This document shows, one piece after another, positions 42,879-51,151 of a DNA stretch of 64,000 bases (positions are counted from its first letter, which is position 1; each line of letters starts with the position of its first letter). The notes beneath the pieces were generated by a model. It was given only the letters and a program-made list of their open reading frames with translations, did no database searches and had not been told where the DNA came from. Made by a program: the position numbers and the translations under genes. Origin of the DNA: Ruegeria_B marisflavi (GTDB lineage Bacteria > Pseudomonadota > Alphaproteobacteria > Rhodobacterales > Rhodobacteraceae); contig NZ_JAOVQN010000015.1 of assembly GCF_025673445.1 (NCBI RefSeq), forward strand, positions 1-64,000. Reading direction: 5' to 3'.

Positions 42879-44076
42879 GTCTGATGCTCCGTGGCTAAGC
42901 GTGATCGGCATGGGCGAAGATGGACTGGATGGCCTGCCGCCCGCAAGCCGTCAAGCCCTGGCCGCGGCCGATGTGATCATGGCGCCACCCCGGCACCTGT
43001 CGCTGCTGCCCGAGGGACCGCAAGAGCGCATCGCTTGGCCTGTCCCCTATGCCGACGGGTTGGAGATTCTGGCCGGGCTGCGCGGGCGCCGCGTCGCGGT
43101 GCTGGCCTCGGGCGATCCGTTCTGGTTCGGCGCGGGCGCCGTCATCGCCCGGTATTTCGATCCGGGCGAGTGGCGCGCACTGCCGGGAGCTTCGACCTTT
43201 TCGCTGGCAGCGGCGCGGCTGGGCTGGCCGCTGGACAAGACCCTGACACTTGGCCTGCATGCCGCGCCGCTGACCCGGCTGCGGCCCTGTCTCGCATCCG
43301 GCCTGCGCGCGCTGATCCTGCTGCGCGACGGTGCGGCGGTGGCCGAGCTGGCTTGCTATCTGGATCAGACCGGCTTTGCCGCCAGCCGCCTGCACGTGAT
43401 GGAGGCGCTGGGGGGGCCGCGCGAGCGCCTGCAAACCCTGTCGCTGGCCGAGGCGCAAGCGGGCGATTTCACCCACCCCGTCTGTGTCGGGGTCGAAGTG
43501 GCGGGCCAAGGTCGGGCGATCCCCAAGGCAAGCGGCAGGCCCGATGCGATCTTCGAGACCGACGGGCAGATCACCAAGCGCCCGGTGCGGGCGCTGACGC
43601 TTTCGGTGCTGGCGCCGCAACGGGGCGAGCACCTGTGGGATATCGGCGGCGGCAGCGGCTCGATCGGGATCGAATGGCTGATGAGCGATCCGACTCTGAG
43701 CGCCACCACCGTCGAGCCTCGCGCCGACCGCGCCGCGCGCATCCGCGCCAATGCCGACGCCCTGGGGCAGGACCACCTGCGCGTGGTCGAGGGCAGCGCG
43801 CCCGAGGTTCTGGGCAGTCTTGCACGGCCCGATGCCGTGTTCATCGGCGGCGGTCTCAGCGTGGCACTGCTGGAATGGCTGTTTGCACAACTGCCCCCCG
43901 GCACCCGCCTTGTCGCCAATGCGGTGACGCTGGAAAGCGAAGCTTTGCTGGCGCAATGGCAGGCCGACAAGGGCGGCGATCTGCTGCGGATCGAACTGGC
44001 GCAAGCCGCCCCGCTGGGGCCGCGCCGGGGCTGGAAATCGGCCTATCCTGTTGTGCAGTGGAGCGTGACGCTATGA
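42877..44076 (+). CDS. cobL: precorrin-6Y C5,15-methyltransferase (decarboxylating), CbiE-CbiT fusion
   Basis: This 399-aa bifunctional enzyme methylates C5 and C15 and decarboxylates the acetate side chain, giving precorrin-8X. The N-terminal CbiE-type tetrapyrrole methylase (about 1-200: VIGMGEDGLDGL, LASGDPFWFGAGA, LPGASTFSLAAARLG) is fused to a CbiT-type Rossmann methylase (WDIGGGSGSIGIEWL from 254). AGGAGG eight bases upstream lies within the cobK coding region. It overlaps cobE by 4 nt. Confidence 0.95.
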   Translation: MSDAPWLSVIGMGEDGLDGLPPASRQALAAADVIMAPPRHLSLLPEGPQERIAWPVPYADGLEILAGLRGRRVAVLASGDPFWFGAGAVIARYFDPGEWRALPGASTFSLAAARLGWPLDKTLTLGLHAAPLTRLRPCLASGLRALILLRDGAAVAELACYLDQTGFAASRLHVMEALGGPRERLQTLSLAEAQAGDFTHPVCVGVEVAGQGRAIPKASGRPDAIFETDGQITKRPVRALTLSVLAPQRGEHLWDIGGGSGSIGIEWLMSDPTLSATTVEPRADRAARIRANADALGQDHLRVVEGSAPEVLGSLARPDAVFIGGGLSVALLEWLFAQLPPGTRLVANAVTLESEALLAQWQADKGGDLLRIELAQAAPLGPRRGWKSAYPVVQWSVTL

Positions 44077-44441
44077 TCGTCGCGGGACTGGGCTTTACCA
44101 CCACGGCAGAGACGACCAGCCTGCGCGCGGCCTATGACAAGGCCGCCGCCGGACAGGTGGTGGCCGCGCTCGCCACCGTTGCCGACAAAGCCGGGCACCC
44201 GGCGCTGGAGGCGCTGGCCGCCGATCTGGCGCTGCCGTTACACCTGATCCCGGCGGCTGAACTTGCCGGGCAGCGCACCCTCACCTGCTCGCCGCAAAGC
44301 CGCGCCAGCTATGGCACCGGCAGCGTGGCCGAGGCCGCGGCGCTGATCGCCGCCGGGCCGGGCGCGCGGCTGATCACCCCCAGACAGATATCGGACGACC
44401 GGCGCGCCACCTGCGCCCTCGCCATCGGAGACAAGACATGA
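44073..44441 (+). CDS. cobE: CobE / CbiG C-terminal-like protein
   Basis: This 122-aa protein equals the C-terminal domain of CbiG: MIVAGLGFTTTAETTSL, then LATVADKAGHPALEALAADL, then TCSPQSRASYGTGSVAEAAAL. In aerobic pathways this stand-alone form is called CobE; its function is still unclear. It overlaps cobL and cobM by 4 nt on either side, so it is translated with them. Confidence 0.88.
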   Translation: MIVAGLGFTTTAETTSLRAAYDKAAAGQVVAALATVADKAGHPALEALAADLALPLHLIPAAELAGQRTLTCSPQSRASYGTGSVAEAAALIAAGPGARLITPRQISDDRRATCALAIGDKT

Positions 44442-45232
44442 CCGTACATTTCATCGGCGCCGGACCGGGTGCCGCCGACCTGCTCACCCTGCGCGGGCGC
44501 GATATCATCGCCTCATGCCCGGTCTGCCTTTATGCCGGGTCGCTGGTGCCCGAGGAGATCCTGAGCCATTGCCCCGAGGGGGCAAGGATCGTCAACACCG
44601 CGCCGATGGATCTGGATCAGATCATGGCCGAGATCGAGGCCGCACATAAGGCGGGCCATGATGTGGCGCGGCTGCATTCGGGCGACCTGTCGGTCTGGTC
44701 GGCGATGGGCGAGCAGATCCGGCGGCTGAAACAGATGGGCATCCCGGTCAGCGTGACACCCGGCGTGCCCTCGTTTGCCGCCGCCGCCGCCGCGCTGGGG
44801 ACCGAGCTGACCCTGCCCGGGCTGGGACAGTCGGTGGTGCTGACCCGCACGCCCGGGCGCGCCTCATCCATGCCCGAGGGTGAGAGCCTGGAAAACTTCG
44901 CCCGCACCGGCGCCACGCTGGCCATCCACCTGTCGATCGGTAATCTGGACAAGGTGATCGCCGATCTGACCCCGCATTACGGCGCCGATTGCCCCGTGGC
45001 CGTGGTCTATCGCGCCAGCTGGCCGGACGAGCGGATCATCCGCGCCACGCTGGAAACTCTGAAAGAGGCGCTGGACGAAAGCATCTCACGCACCGCGCTG
45101 ATCCTGGTCGGGCCGGTTCTGCGCGGCGAAGGGTTCGATGAAAGCTGCCTCTATTCCCGCGAATACGACCGCCGTTACCGGCCGCAAAGCGCCGACAGCC
45201 CGTGGTCGAGCTGGAGCCATGGCGATGACTAA
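44438..45232 (+). CDS. cobM: precorrin-4 C11-methyltransferase
   Basis: This 264-aa tetrapyrrole methylase makes precorrin-5. Landmarks are VHFIGAGPGAADLLTLRG at the start, ARLHSGDLSVWSAMGEQ (about 86-102) and VTPGVPSFAAAAAALGTELTLPG (in parts). GPVL appears near the end, all CobM/CbiF-type. It overlaps cobE by 4 nt and cobB by 8 nt. Confidence 0.95.
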   Translation: MTVHFIGAGPGAADLLTLRGRDIIASCPVCLYAGSLVPEEILSHCPEGARIVNTAPMDLDQIMAEIEAAHKAGHDVARLHSGDLSVWSAMGEQIRRLKQMGIPVSVTPGVPSFAAAAAALGTELTLPGLGQSVVLTRTPGRASSMPEGESLENFARTGATLAIHLSIGNLDKVIADLTPHYGADCPVAVVYRASWPDERIIRATLETLKEALDESISRTALILVGPVLRGEGFDESCLYSREYDRRYRPQSADSPWSSWSHGDD

Positions 45233-46544
45233 CCCTCCCGGCCTGATGATCTCGGCCCCGGCCTCTGGCACCGGCAAGACCACGGTCATGCTCGGGTTGT
45301 TGCGCGCGCTGGCCGAAGACGGGCTGACCGTGCAGCCCTTCAAGAGCGGGCCCGATTATATCGACCCGGCCTTTCATCTGGCGGCGGCGGGGCGAGCCTC
45401 GTTCAACCTCGACACTTGGGCCATGGGCGAGCGGCTGCTCAGTGCTGTGTCCGCGCAAGCCTCGGGCGCCGATATCGTGGTGGCCGAAGGGTCGATGGGC
45501 CTGTTTGACGGCGTCGCCAAACCTGGCGAGACCGGTCACGGGTCGAGCGCCGAGACCGCGCTGCGTATCGGTTGGCCGGTGGTGCTGGTCCTCGATGTGG
45601 GCGGGCAGGCGCAATCGGCGGCGGCCACGGCGCTGGGATTCCGGATGTACAATCCCGACCTGCCCTTTGCCGGGGTGATCCTGAACCGCTGCGCCAGCCC
45701 CCGCCACGAGCGGCTGATCCGGCTGGGAATGGAGCGCGCTGGCCTGCCGGTGCTGGGCGTGCTGCCCCGGCGCGGCGACCTGGCCCTGCCCGAGAGGCAT
45801 CTGGGCCTCATTCAGGCGGTCGAACACCCCGATCTGGAGGCAGCCATCGCGGGCTATGCCGCGTTCCTGCGTGAACATGTCAACCTGGAGGCAATCAAGG
45901 GGGCGGCGGCCTCCTCAGGCCCCAATGGGCCATCGTCGGCCGCGCTGCCGCCTCCCCCGGCGCAGCGTATCGCGCTGGCGCGGGATGCGGCATTTTCCTT
46001 TACCTATCCGCATCTCTTGGAAGGCTGGCGCGCGGGCGGGGCCGAGATCCTGCCGTTTTCGCCGCTGGCCGACGAGGCGCCCGCGCCCGATGCCGATCTG
46101 GTCTGGCTGCCCGGCGGCTATCCGGAACTGCATGCCGGGCGCCTTGCGGCGGCAGAGACCTTTCTGAGCGGGTTGCGCAAACATGCGCAGACCCGGCCGG
46201 TGCATGGCGAATGCGGCGGCTACATGGCGTTGGGGGAGGCGTTAGTCGACAAGGACGGCAACCGCCATCGGATGGCGGGTCTATTGGGGCTGGTCACCTC
46301 GTATGAAAAGCGCAAGTTCAACCTGGGCTATCGCCGGGCCGAACTGCTGGCGCCCCTACCCGGTTACGGCACCGGCGCCACCCTGCGCGGGCATGAGTTC
46401 CACTATTCCTCGATCCTGGAACAGCCCGACGCGCCGCTGGCCCGCGTTTTCGATGCCGAAGGCGTCGAGGGGCCGCAAACCGGGTCCGTGCGCGGGAATG
46501 TCACCGGCACCTTCTTTCACCTGATCGCGGAGGCGGGATCATGA
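45225..46544 (+). CDS. cobB: hydrogenobyrinate a,c-diamide synthase
   Basis: This 439-aa glutamine-dependent amidase acts on the a and c side chains before cobalt insertion. The N-terminal ATP-binding domain has SAPASGTGKTT (10-20). The C-terminal class I amidotransferase domain has WLPGGYPELHA and the nucleophile Cys330 in HGECGGYMALG. The ATG at 45225 has GGAG eight bases upstream; an ATG at 45219 is also in frame. The start lies within the end of cobM, and the stop overlaps cobA by 4 nt. Confidence 0.94.
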   Translation: MTNPPGLMISAPASGTGKTTVMLGLLRALAEDGLTVQPFKSGPDYIDPAFHLAAAGRASFNLDTWAMGERLLSAVSAQASGADIVVAEGSMGLFDGVAKPGETGHGSSAETALRIGWPVVLVLDVGGQAQSAAATALGFRMYNPDLPFAGVILNRCASPRHERLIRLGMERAGLPVLGVLPRRGDLALPERHLGLIQAVEHPDLEAAIAGYAAFLREHVNLEAIKGAAASSGPNGPSSAALPPPPAQRIALARDAAFSFTYPHLLEGWRAGGAEILPFSPLADEAPAPDADLVWLPGGYPELHAGRLAAAETFLSGLRKHAQTRPVHGECGGYMALGEALVDKDGNRHRMAGLLGLVTSYEKRKFNLGYRRAELLAPLPGYGTGATLRGHEFHYSSILEQPDAPLARVFDAEGVEGPQTGSVRGNVTGTFFHLIAEAGS

Positions 46545-47269
46545 GCGGCTTTGTCTCCTTCGTCGGCTCGGGGCCGGGCGACCCGGAACTGTTGACACTC
46601 AAGGCCGTGGACCGGCTGGTCAAGGCAGACGCGGTGCTGTTCGACGATCTGTCGAGCGGTCCGATCCTGGCCCATGTGCGCCCCGATGCCGATCTGGTCG
46701 GCGTCGGCAAACGGGCGGGCCGCCCCTCGCCCAAGCAGGACCATGTGAGCCGCCTGCTGGTGGACTACGCACAATCGGGCGCCCGGGTGGTTCGGTTGAA
46801 ATCCGGCGATGGCGGGCTTTTTGGCCGGCTGGAGGAGGAGCTGGTCGCCCTGCGTGCCGCCGGGATCGGCTACGAGATCATCCCCGGCATCCCTTCGGCG
46901 GTGGCGGCAGCGGCGGCGGCAGGTATCCCGCTGACCCGGCGGCTCACCGCGCGGCGGGTGCAATTCGTCACCGGCCATGACGTCAGCGGCCAATTACCCC
47001 CCGACCTGAACCTGCCCGCGCTGGCGGATCCGCAGGCCACCACGGTAGTGTTCATGGGCAAGCGCACCTTTCCGCTGCTGCTGGAGGCGCTTGAGGCGCA
47101 TGGGCTGCCGCGGTCGACACCGGCGCTGATGGCCGAAAGCGTCTCGACGCCTGAGCAAAGCCTGACCCGCGCCACCATGGGTGAACTGTCCGAACAGCTG
47201 GCGAAGGAGGTGGGCAGCGCACCCGCCCTGATCCTTTATGGTCCGCTGGCGGAGTTCGGCGATGACTGA
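46541..47269 (+). CDS. cobA: uroporphyrinogen-III C-methyltransferase (SUMT)
   Basis: This 242-aa enzyme makes precorrin-2 from uroporphyrinogen III, the entry step to the corrin branch. It has FVGSGPGDPELLTLKAVD (about 7-24), LKSGDGGLFGRLEEE (about 87-101) and IPGIPSAVAAAAAAGIPLTRR (in parts). There is no CysG-type dehydrogenase/ferrochelatase fusion, consistent with a dedicated B12 enzyme. It overlaps cobB by 4 nt and cobF by 8 nt. Confidence 0.95.
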   Translation: MSGFVSFVGSGPGDPELLTLKAVDRLVKADAVLFDDLSSGPILAHVRPDADLVGVGKRAGRPSPKQDHVSRLLVDYAQSGARVVRLKSGDGGLFGRLEEELVALRAAGIGYEIIPGIPSAVAAAAAAGIPLTRRLTARRVQFVTGHDVSGQLPPDLNLPALADPQATTVVFMGKRTFPLLLEALEAHGLPRSTPALMAESVSTPEQSLTRATMGELSEQLAKEVGSAPALILYGPLAEFGDD

Positions 47270-48005
47270 ATTGCTCCTGATCGGGATCGGCACCGGCAAT
47301 CTTGACCATATCACGCGCGAAGGCATCGCCGCCATTCGCGCCGCCGATCTGATCCTGATCCCGCGCAAGGGGGCAGGCAAATCCGATCTGGCGGGGCTGC
47401 GTGAGCGTATCATCGCCGAGGCGACCGACACGCCGCCGCAGATCGCCTATTTCGACATCCCTGCTCGCCGGGCCGAGGATGGGTATCTCAAGGGTGTCGA
47501 CGACTGGCACGATGCCATTGCGCTCTGCTGGCAGGTGGCGATGCAGGACCACCCCGACGCGGCGCGGGTGGCGCTGCTGATCTGGGGCGACCCGTCGCTT
47601 TATGACAGCTCCCTGCGAATCGCGGCGCGGCTCGATCCGCAACCCAAGGTGCGGGTGATTCCCGGCATCACCGCGCTTCAGGCGCTGACAGCGGCGCATG
47701 GCATTCCGGTCAACGAGTTGGGCGCGCCGTTTCTTGTCACCACCGGGCGGCGCCTTCGGGACGAAGGCTGGCCGCCCGCCGTGGATACCGCTGCCGTGAT
47801 GCTGGACGGGGAATGTTCGTTCCAGGCGCTGGTTATGCCCGATTATCACATCTGGTGGGGCGCCTATGTGGGCATGGAGGAACAGATTCTGGTGGCCGGA
47901 CCGCTGGCCGAGGTGGCAGACCAGATCGTCGAAACCCGCGCCCGCGCGCGGACCGATCATGGCTGGATCATGGATATCTATCTTTTGAAAAAGCGCGGAA
48001 AATGA
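47262..48005 (+). CDS. cobF: precorrin-6A synthase (deacetylating)
   Basis: This 247-aa methylase acts at C1 with loss of acetate, turning precorrin-5 into precorrin-6A; it is restricted to the aerobic pathway. Landmarks are LLIGIGTGNLDHITREG, LIWGDPSLYDSSLRIA and IPGITALQALTAAHGIPVNE. The ATG at 47262 lies eight bases inside cobA. It closes the operon. The next feature is a second B12 riboswitch. Confidence 0.94.
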   Translation: MTELLLIGIGTGNLDHITREGIAAIRAADLILIPRKGAGKSDLAGLRERIIAEATDTPPQIAYFDIPARRAEDGYLKGVDDWHDAIALCWQVAMQDHPDAARVALLIWGDPSLYDSSLRIAARLDPQPKVRVIPGITALQALTAAHGIPVNELGAPFLVTTGRRLRDEGWPPAVDTAAVMLDGECSFQALVMPDYHIWWGAYVGMEEQILVAGPLAEVADQIVETRARARTDHGWIMDIYLLKKRGK

Positions 48006-48062
48006 CCCGAAAGGTCGCAAATGACGATTGCGCCGGACGCGCGTTCGCGGCTAAATGGAGGG

Positions 48063-48246
48063 GTCTGGTCCTGCCGGAGCAATCCGGATGCTAAGAGGGA
48101 ATTTGGTGCAACCGCCCGTCGGTTCAGGCCAAAGCCGCCCCCGCGACTGTAAGCGGTGAGCCTCTGTTCAACCAGCCACTCCCGGGTTCGCCTCGGGGGG
48201 AAGGCGAACAGAGGCACTGACCCGCAAGCCAGGAGACCTGCCAGAC
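48063..48246 (+). promoter_or_regulatory. cobalamin riboswitch 2 (upstream of cbtBA)
   Basis: GTCTGG (48063-48068) pairs with CCAGAC (48241-48246) as the closing helix. Inside are GAGGGAAT, GCCGCCCCCGCGACTG and the B12 box AAGCCAGGAGACCTGCC (48226-48242). It lies between cobF and cbtB and should reduce cobalt import when B12 is plentiful. The remaining intergenic bases to 48294 contain the AAGGAGG site of cbtB. Confidence 0.94.
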
Positions 48247-48294
48247 AGGCAATGAAACACCGGCCGTCGGGTGCGGCGGCAAGGAGGAATAGAC

Positions 48295-48465
48295 ATGACG
48301 ACCAAAACTCTCAAGGCATCGGCCACCGGTTCCGCGATCCTTCCGGCCCTGTTCGCCGTGATCCTGGGCCTGGGCATCGTCACTCTGGCTGGCCATGTGC
48401 AGGCATCCGCACTGCATGACGCCGCCCACGACGTGCGCCACGCAACCGGCTTTCCCTGCCACTGA
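48295..48465 (+). CDS. cbtB: cobalt transporter subunit CbtB
   Basis: This 56-aa protein has one membrane helix (about 14-34) and the conserved CbtB tail HDVRHATGFPCH, whose His/Cys residues probably bind cobalt. With CbtA it forms a predicted cobalt permease regulated by B12 riboswitches. AAGGAGG stands seven bases before the ATG at 48295. cbtA follows after a 3-nt gap. Confidence 0.94.
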   Translation: MTTKTLKASATGSAILPALFAVILGLGIVTLAGHVQASALHDAAHDVRHATGFPCH

Positions 48466-48468
48466 ACC

Positions 48469-49167
48469 ATGTTCAGTCGCATTCTGACCAGCGCGTTGTT
48501 CGCTGGCGCTGCAGCAGGGCTGATTGCCGCCCTGCTGCAGTTTGTGTTCGTGCAGCCCGTGTTGCTGCATGCCGAACTGTATGAATCCGGCGAGTTGGTG
48601 CATTTCGGCGCCGAGGCGGTGAGCGCCCGTCCCGAACTACCCGGTCTCTTCGCAGACCCGATGCGGGATGGTTTGAGCGTCGTGTTCACCATGTTCACCT
48701 ATACCGGCTATGCGCTGGTCATGGTGGCGTTGATGTCGATGGCTGAAAAGATGGGGCACGCTGTGACCACGCGCGCCGGCCTGCTCTGGGGATTGGCGGG
48801 GTTCATCACCTTTCACTTCGCCCCCGGCCTGTCGCTGGCGCCCGAGGTTCCCGGCGTGGCAGCCGCCGATGTCGAGGTTCGCCAGATCTGGTGGACCGCA
48901 ACGGTGGCCGCCACGGGTGTAGCCATGTGGCTGATCGCCTTTGGCGGCAACGCGATGGCCTATGGCGCCGCCGCGCTGCTGCTGCTGGCGCCACATCTGA
49001 TCGGTGCGCCCGAGCCCGAAAGCTTCAGCGGCCCGGTGCCGACTGAGCTGGGTGCGTTGTTCGCCGCTCGCGCCTTTGGCGTTGGCATGGCGGCCTGGGT
49101 GCTGCTCGGCGGTTTCGCCGGATACTTCTGGCAGACCGAGAGCAAGCGCGCCGACGCGCACGCCTGA
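48469..49167 (+). CDS. cbtA: cobalt transporter subunit CbtA
   Basis: This 232-aa inner-membrane protein has about five to six predicted helices (near 5-28, 66-88, 98-118, 140-165, 170-190 and 205-225). The CbtA-type segments FAGAAAGLIAALLQFVF and GLLWGLAGFITFHFAPGLSLAPE-like (in parts) are present. It partners CbtB in cobalt uptake. A hairpin with a T-run (49188-49214) follows and should end or attenuate the cbtBA message. Confidence 0.92.
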   Translation: MFSRILTSALFAGAAAGLIAALLQFVFVQPVLLHAELYESGELVHFGAEAVSARPELPGLFADPMRDGLSVVFTMFTYTGYALVMVALMSMAEKMGHAVTTRAGLLWGLAGFITFHFAPGLSLAPEVPGVAAADVEVRQIWWTATVAATGVAMWLIAFGGNAMAYGAAALLLLAPHLIGAPEPESFSGPVPTELGALFAARAFGVGMAAWVLLGGFAGYFWQTESKRADAHA

Positions 49168-49187
49168 GCGGTGTGACGGCCCTTTCA

Positions 49188-49214
49188 CCCCGCTGGCATG
49201 GCTGGCGGGGTTTT
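49188..49214 (+). terminator. intrinsic terminator after cbtA
   Basis: CCCCGC (49188-49193) pairs with GCGGGG (49205-49210), followed at once by TTTT. The form is classical for an intrinsic terminator, with an 11-nt loop region that can partly pair. Confidence 0.65.
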
Positions 49215-49237
49215 CCATTTCTCACGAGGAGACAGAA

Positions 49238-49732
49238 ATGTCCCGATCTCTTGCCCTGTTCGCCATCGGGCTGGTGTTTGGCGGCGGTGCCGGTTTCGTC
49301 ACGGCGGGCGCCTATGGCATCAGTTTTGACGGTCATGACCATGCCGACCCGGCCCAGCATGGCGCGAGCCATTCCGAGGCTGCCGCGCATTCACACGGCA
49401 ACGCGGTAAACCTGCCCGCGGGCGCCGATGCGCCCGGTCTGGCGGTCGAGGTGTTCAAGGATCCGATGGCCGGGTGGAACCTGCATGTGACGCCGACCAA
49501 CTTTCGCTTTGCCCCGGAAAACGCCTCGGCTACGGATCAGCCCGGTGAGGGTCATGCCCATGTCTATGCCAATGGCGTGAAACTGGCCCGGCTTTATGGC
49601 GAATGGATGCATATTCCCGAATTGCCCAAAGGACAGGTCGAGGTGAAAGTGTCGCTGAACGCCAACAGCCATGGCACACTGACGGTCGACGGCACACCGG
49701 TCGAGGCGAGCGTGATCGTCGAGGTCGAATAG
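49238..49732 (+). CDS. His-rich exported protein next to cbtBA
   Basis: This 164-aa protein has a signal peptide or anchor (residues 4-26) and then a His-dense segment (about 31-53: GHDHADPAQHGASHSE, AAHSHG) that could bind cobalt or another metal. The remaining domain is beta-rich (GWNLHVTPTNFRFAPENA, GHAHVYANGVKLARLYGEW, VEVKVSLNANSHGTLTVDG). It looks like a small beta-sandwich. AGGAG stands seven bases before the ATG. It follows cbtA beyond a terminator-like hairpin, so it may be partly co-transcribed. The family was not recognised; a periplasmic metal-binding role is inferred. Confidence 0.7.
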   Translation: MSRSLALFAIGLVFGGGAGFVTAGAYGISFDGHDHADPAQHGASHSEAAAHSHGNAVNLPAGADAPGLAVEVFKDPMAGWNLHVTPTNFRFAPENASATDQPGEGHAHVYANGVKLARLYGEWMHIPELPKGQVEVKVSLNANSHGTLTVDGTPVEASVIVEVE

Positions 49733-49755
49733 GCTGTGATGCCTTGCCCGTTCTT

Positions 49756-50106
49756 TCAGGAGGACAGGGCGGGAATCCGCGCGCGCAGGCATAGCCGAAG
49801 CCGCCCGCAGTCGCGGGCGTCTTCGATCCAGCCCGCCGGGCTGTCGAGATACAGGCGGCAGGTTTCGGCGATATCTGCGGCATCCGCCACCGGATCGAGA
49901 TCCGAGAAGACGTAACTCGCCCGGCCCTGCCCCTGCAATGCGATGGCTACCGGCGCCTCGCAGGCCCCGAAACACGGGTGTTCGACCAGCGCCACATTAG
50001 ACGACAGTCCGGCCCTGGCCAACGCCGCGCGCAGCGAGGCACGCTCGGCCTCGATGTCACGTTCGCCTGCGCAGCTGGAACAAAGGGAAAGCAGGATGTC
50101 GGTCAT
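49756..50106 (-). CDS. DUF1636 Cys-rich protein, second copy
   Basis: This 116-aa DUF1636 protein has Cys pairs CSSC (about 9-12) and HPCFGACE (about 43-50), the same arrangement as the copy at 34181-34564. The sequences are clearly divergent, so this is not a recent duplicate. It is on the strand opposite cbtBA and overlaps the end of the broken LysR gene by 4 nt (ATGA). It is no longer obviously behind a riboswitch. Confidence 0.8.
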   Translation of the reverse strand: MTDILLSLCSSCAGERDIEAERASLRAALARAGLSSNVALVEHPCFGACEAPVAIALQGQGRASYVFSDLDPVADAADIAETCRLYLDSPAGWIEDARDCGRLRLCLRARIPALSS

Positions 50107-51112
50107 GGCATGCTCTGGGTCATCGGCGCAGGTGTGACCGATCCCCCCGGCGCTGGCAAGTCTCTGGTGGAGATTTCCGCCGCCTCCCGGCGCAGCGCCG
50201 CCAGAAACCCGGCGACCGAGGGCGACAGGCTGGCTGAGCGCCGCATCGACACGCCCACAGGGCCGATCGGGATCGACACCTGCCAGTTCACGCGCGCCAG
50301 CGCGCCAGTACCTATATCGTGGCGCGGCACATGGGCGGGCATGACCGCCAGCATGTCGGAGCCGACCAGAAGACCCCGGTTGGCCAGATACGAGACCGAT
50401 TCCACCGTATAGGCTGGCGCGCCGCCGCCGAGATCGACAAAAACCTGATCGAGCTGCCGTCTGAGGGTCGTTTCCGCCGGTGGCAGGATCCAGGAGAAAC
50501 GCATAAGAACCGTCAGGTCCGGAGCCTCGATGCCGGTCAGGGGATGACCGGCGCGGGAAACGCAGATCACCTTTTCGTCAAACAGCCGTTCCTGTTCGAT
50601 CTCGGCGCGGTGCCGATGCATCGGCAACCGCCCCACCACCAGATCCACATCGCCAGAGCGTAGCGCGGGCATCAGCACTTCGTTGGTGCCCTCAACCAGT
50701 TTCACGACCAAGCTGGGTTTTTCGACAACCAGCCGGTGCAGGACACGCGGAAGGAAATCGGCCGAGGCCGCCAGCAGGGTGCCCACGACGACGCGTCCGC
50801 CATTGCCTTCCTTCAGGTCGTCCAGCTCCTGGGCGGCATGGGAAATCTGCGCCAGGTTCAGCTTGCCGTGGCGGATCAGCGCCTGTCCGAAGACAGTGGG
50901 CACCATGCCACGGTTGGTGCGATCAAAGAGCTACACGTCGAAATCAAGCTCGAGATCCTTGATCAGCTTTGTCGCCGCGGGCTGCGACATGTTCAACGCC
51001 TGCGCCGCGTGCAGGATGGAATGCTGTCGCCCACCGCCACCAACAACCGGAGCTGTTTGAGTTTCAGACGCGTCAACACGCGCTCGACGATGCGTATCTG
51101 GGTGCGGCTCAT
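50103..51112 (-). pseudogene. LysR-family regulator, broken by a frameshift and an amber codon
   Basis: From the ATG at 51112 the frame begins like a LysR protein (LKLKQLRLLVAVGD). It is then shifted by one base near 51015-51030; the continuation ILHAAQALNMSQPAATKLIKDL is in another frame. A TAG at 50931-50933 then replaces a residue (probably Gln) in the segment DFDV*LFDRTNRGM. The remaining ligand-binding part is open to 50103. Two independent lesions argue for a real pseudogene rather than one sequencing error. A truncated product from an internal start (near 50906) would lack the DNA-binding domain. Confidence 0.88.
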
Positions 51113-51151
51113 GATTTTCGCGATATCACGGCTGGTTTGTATCCGTCAAAG

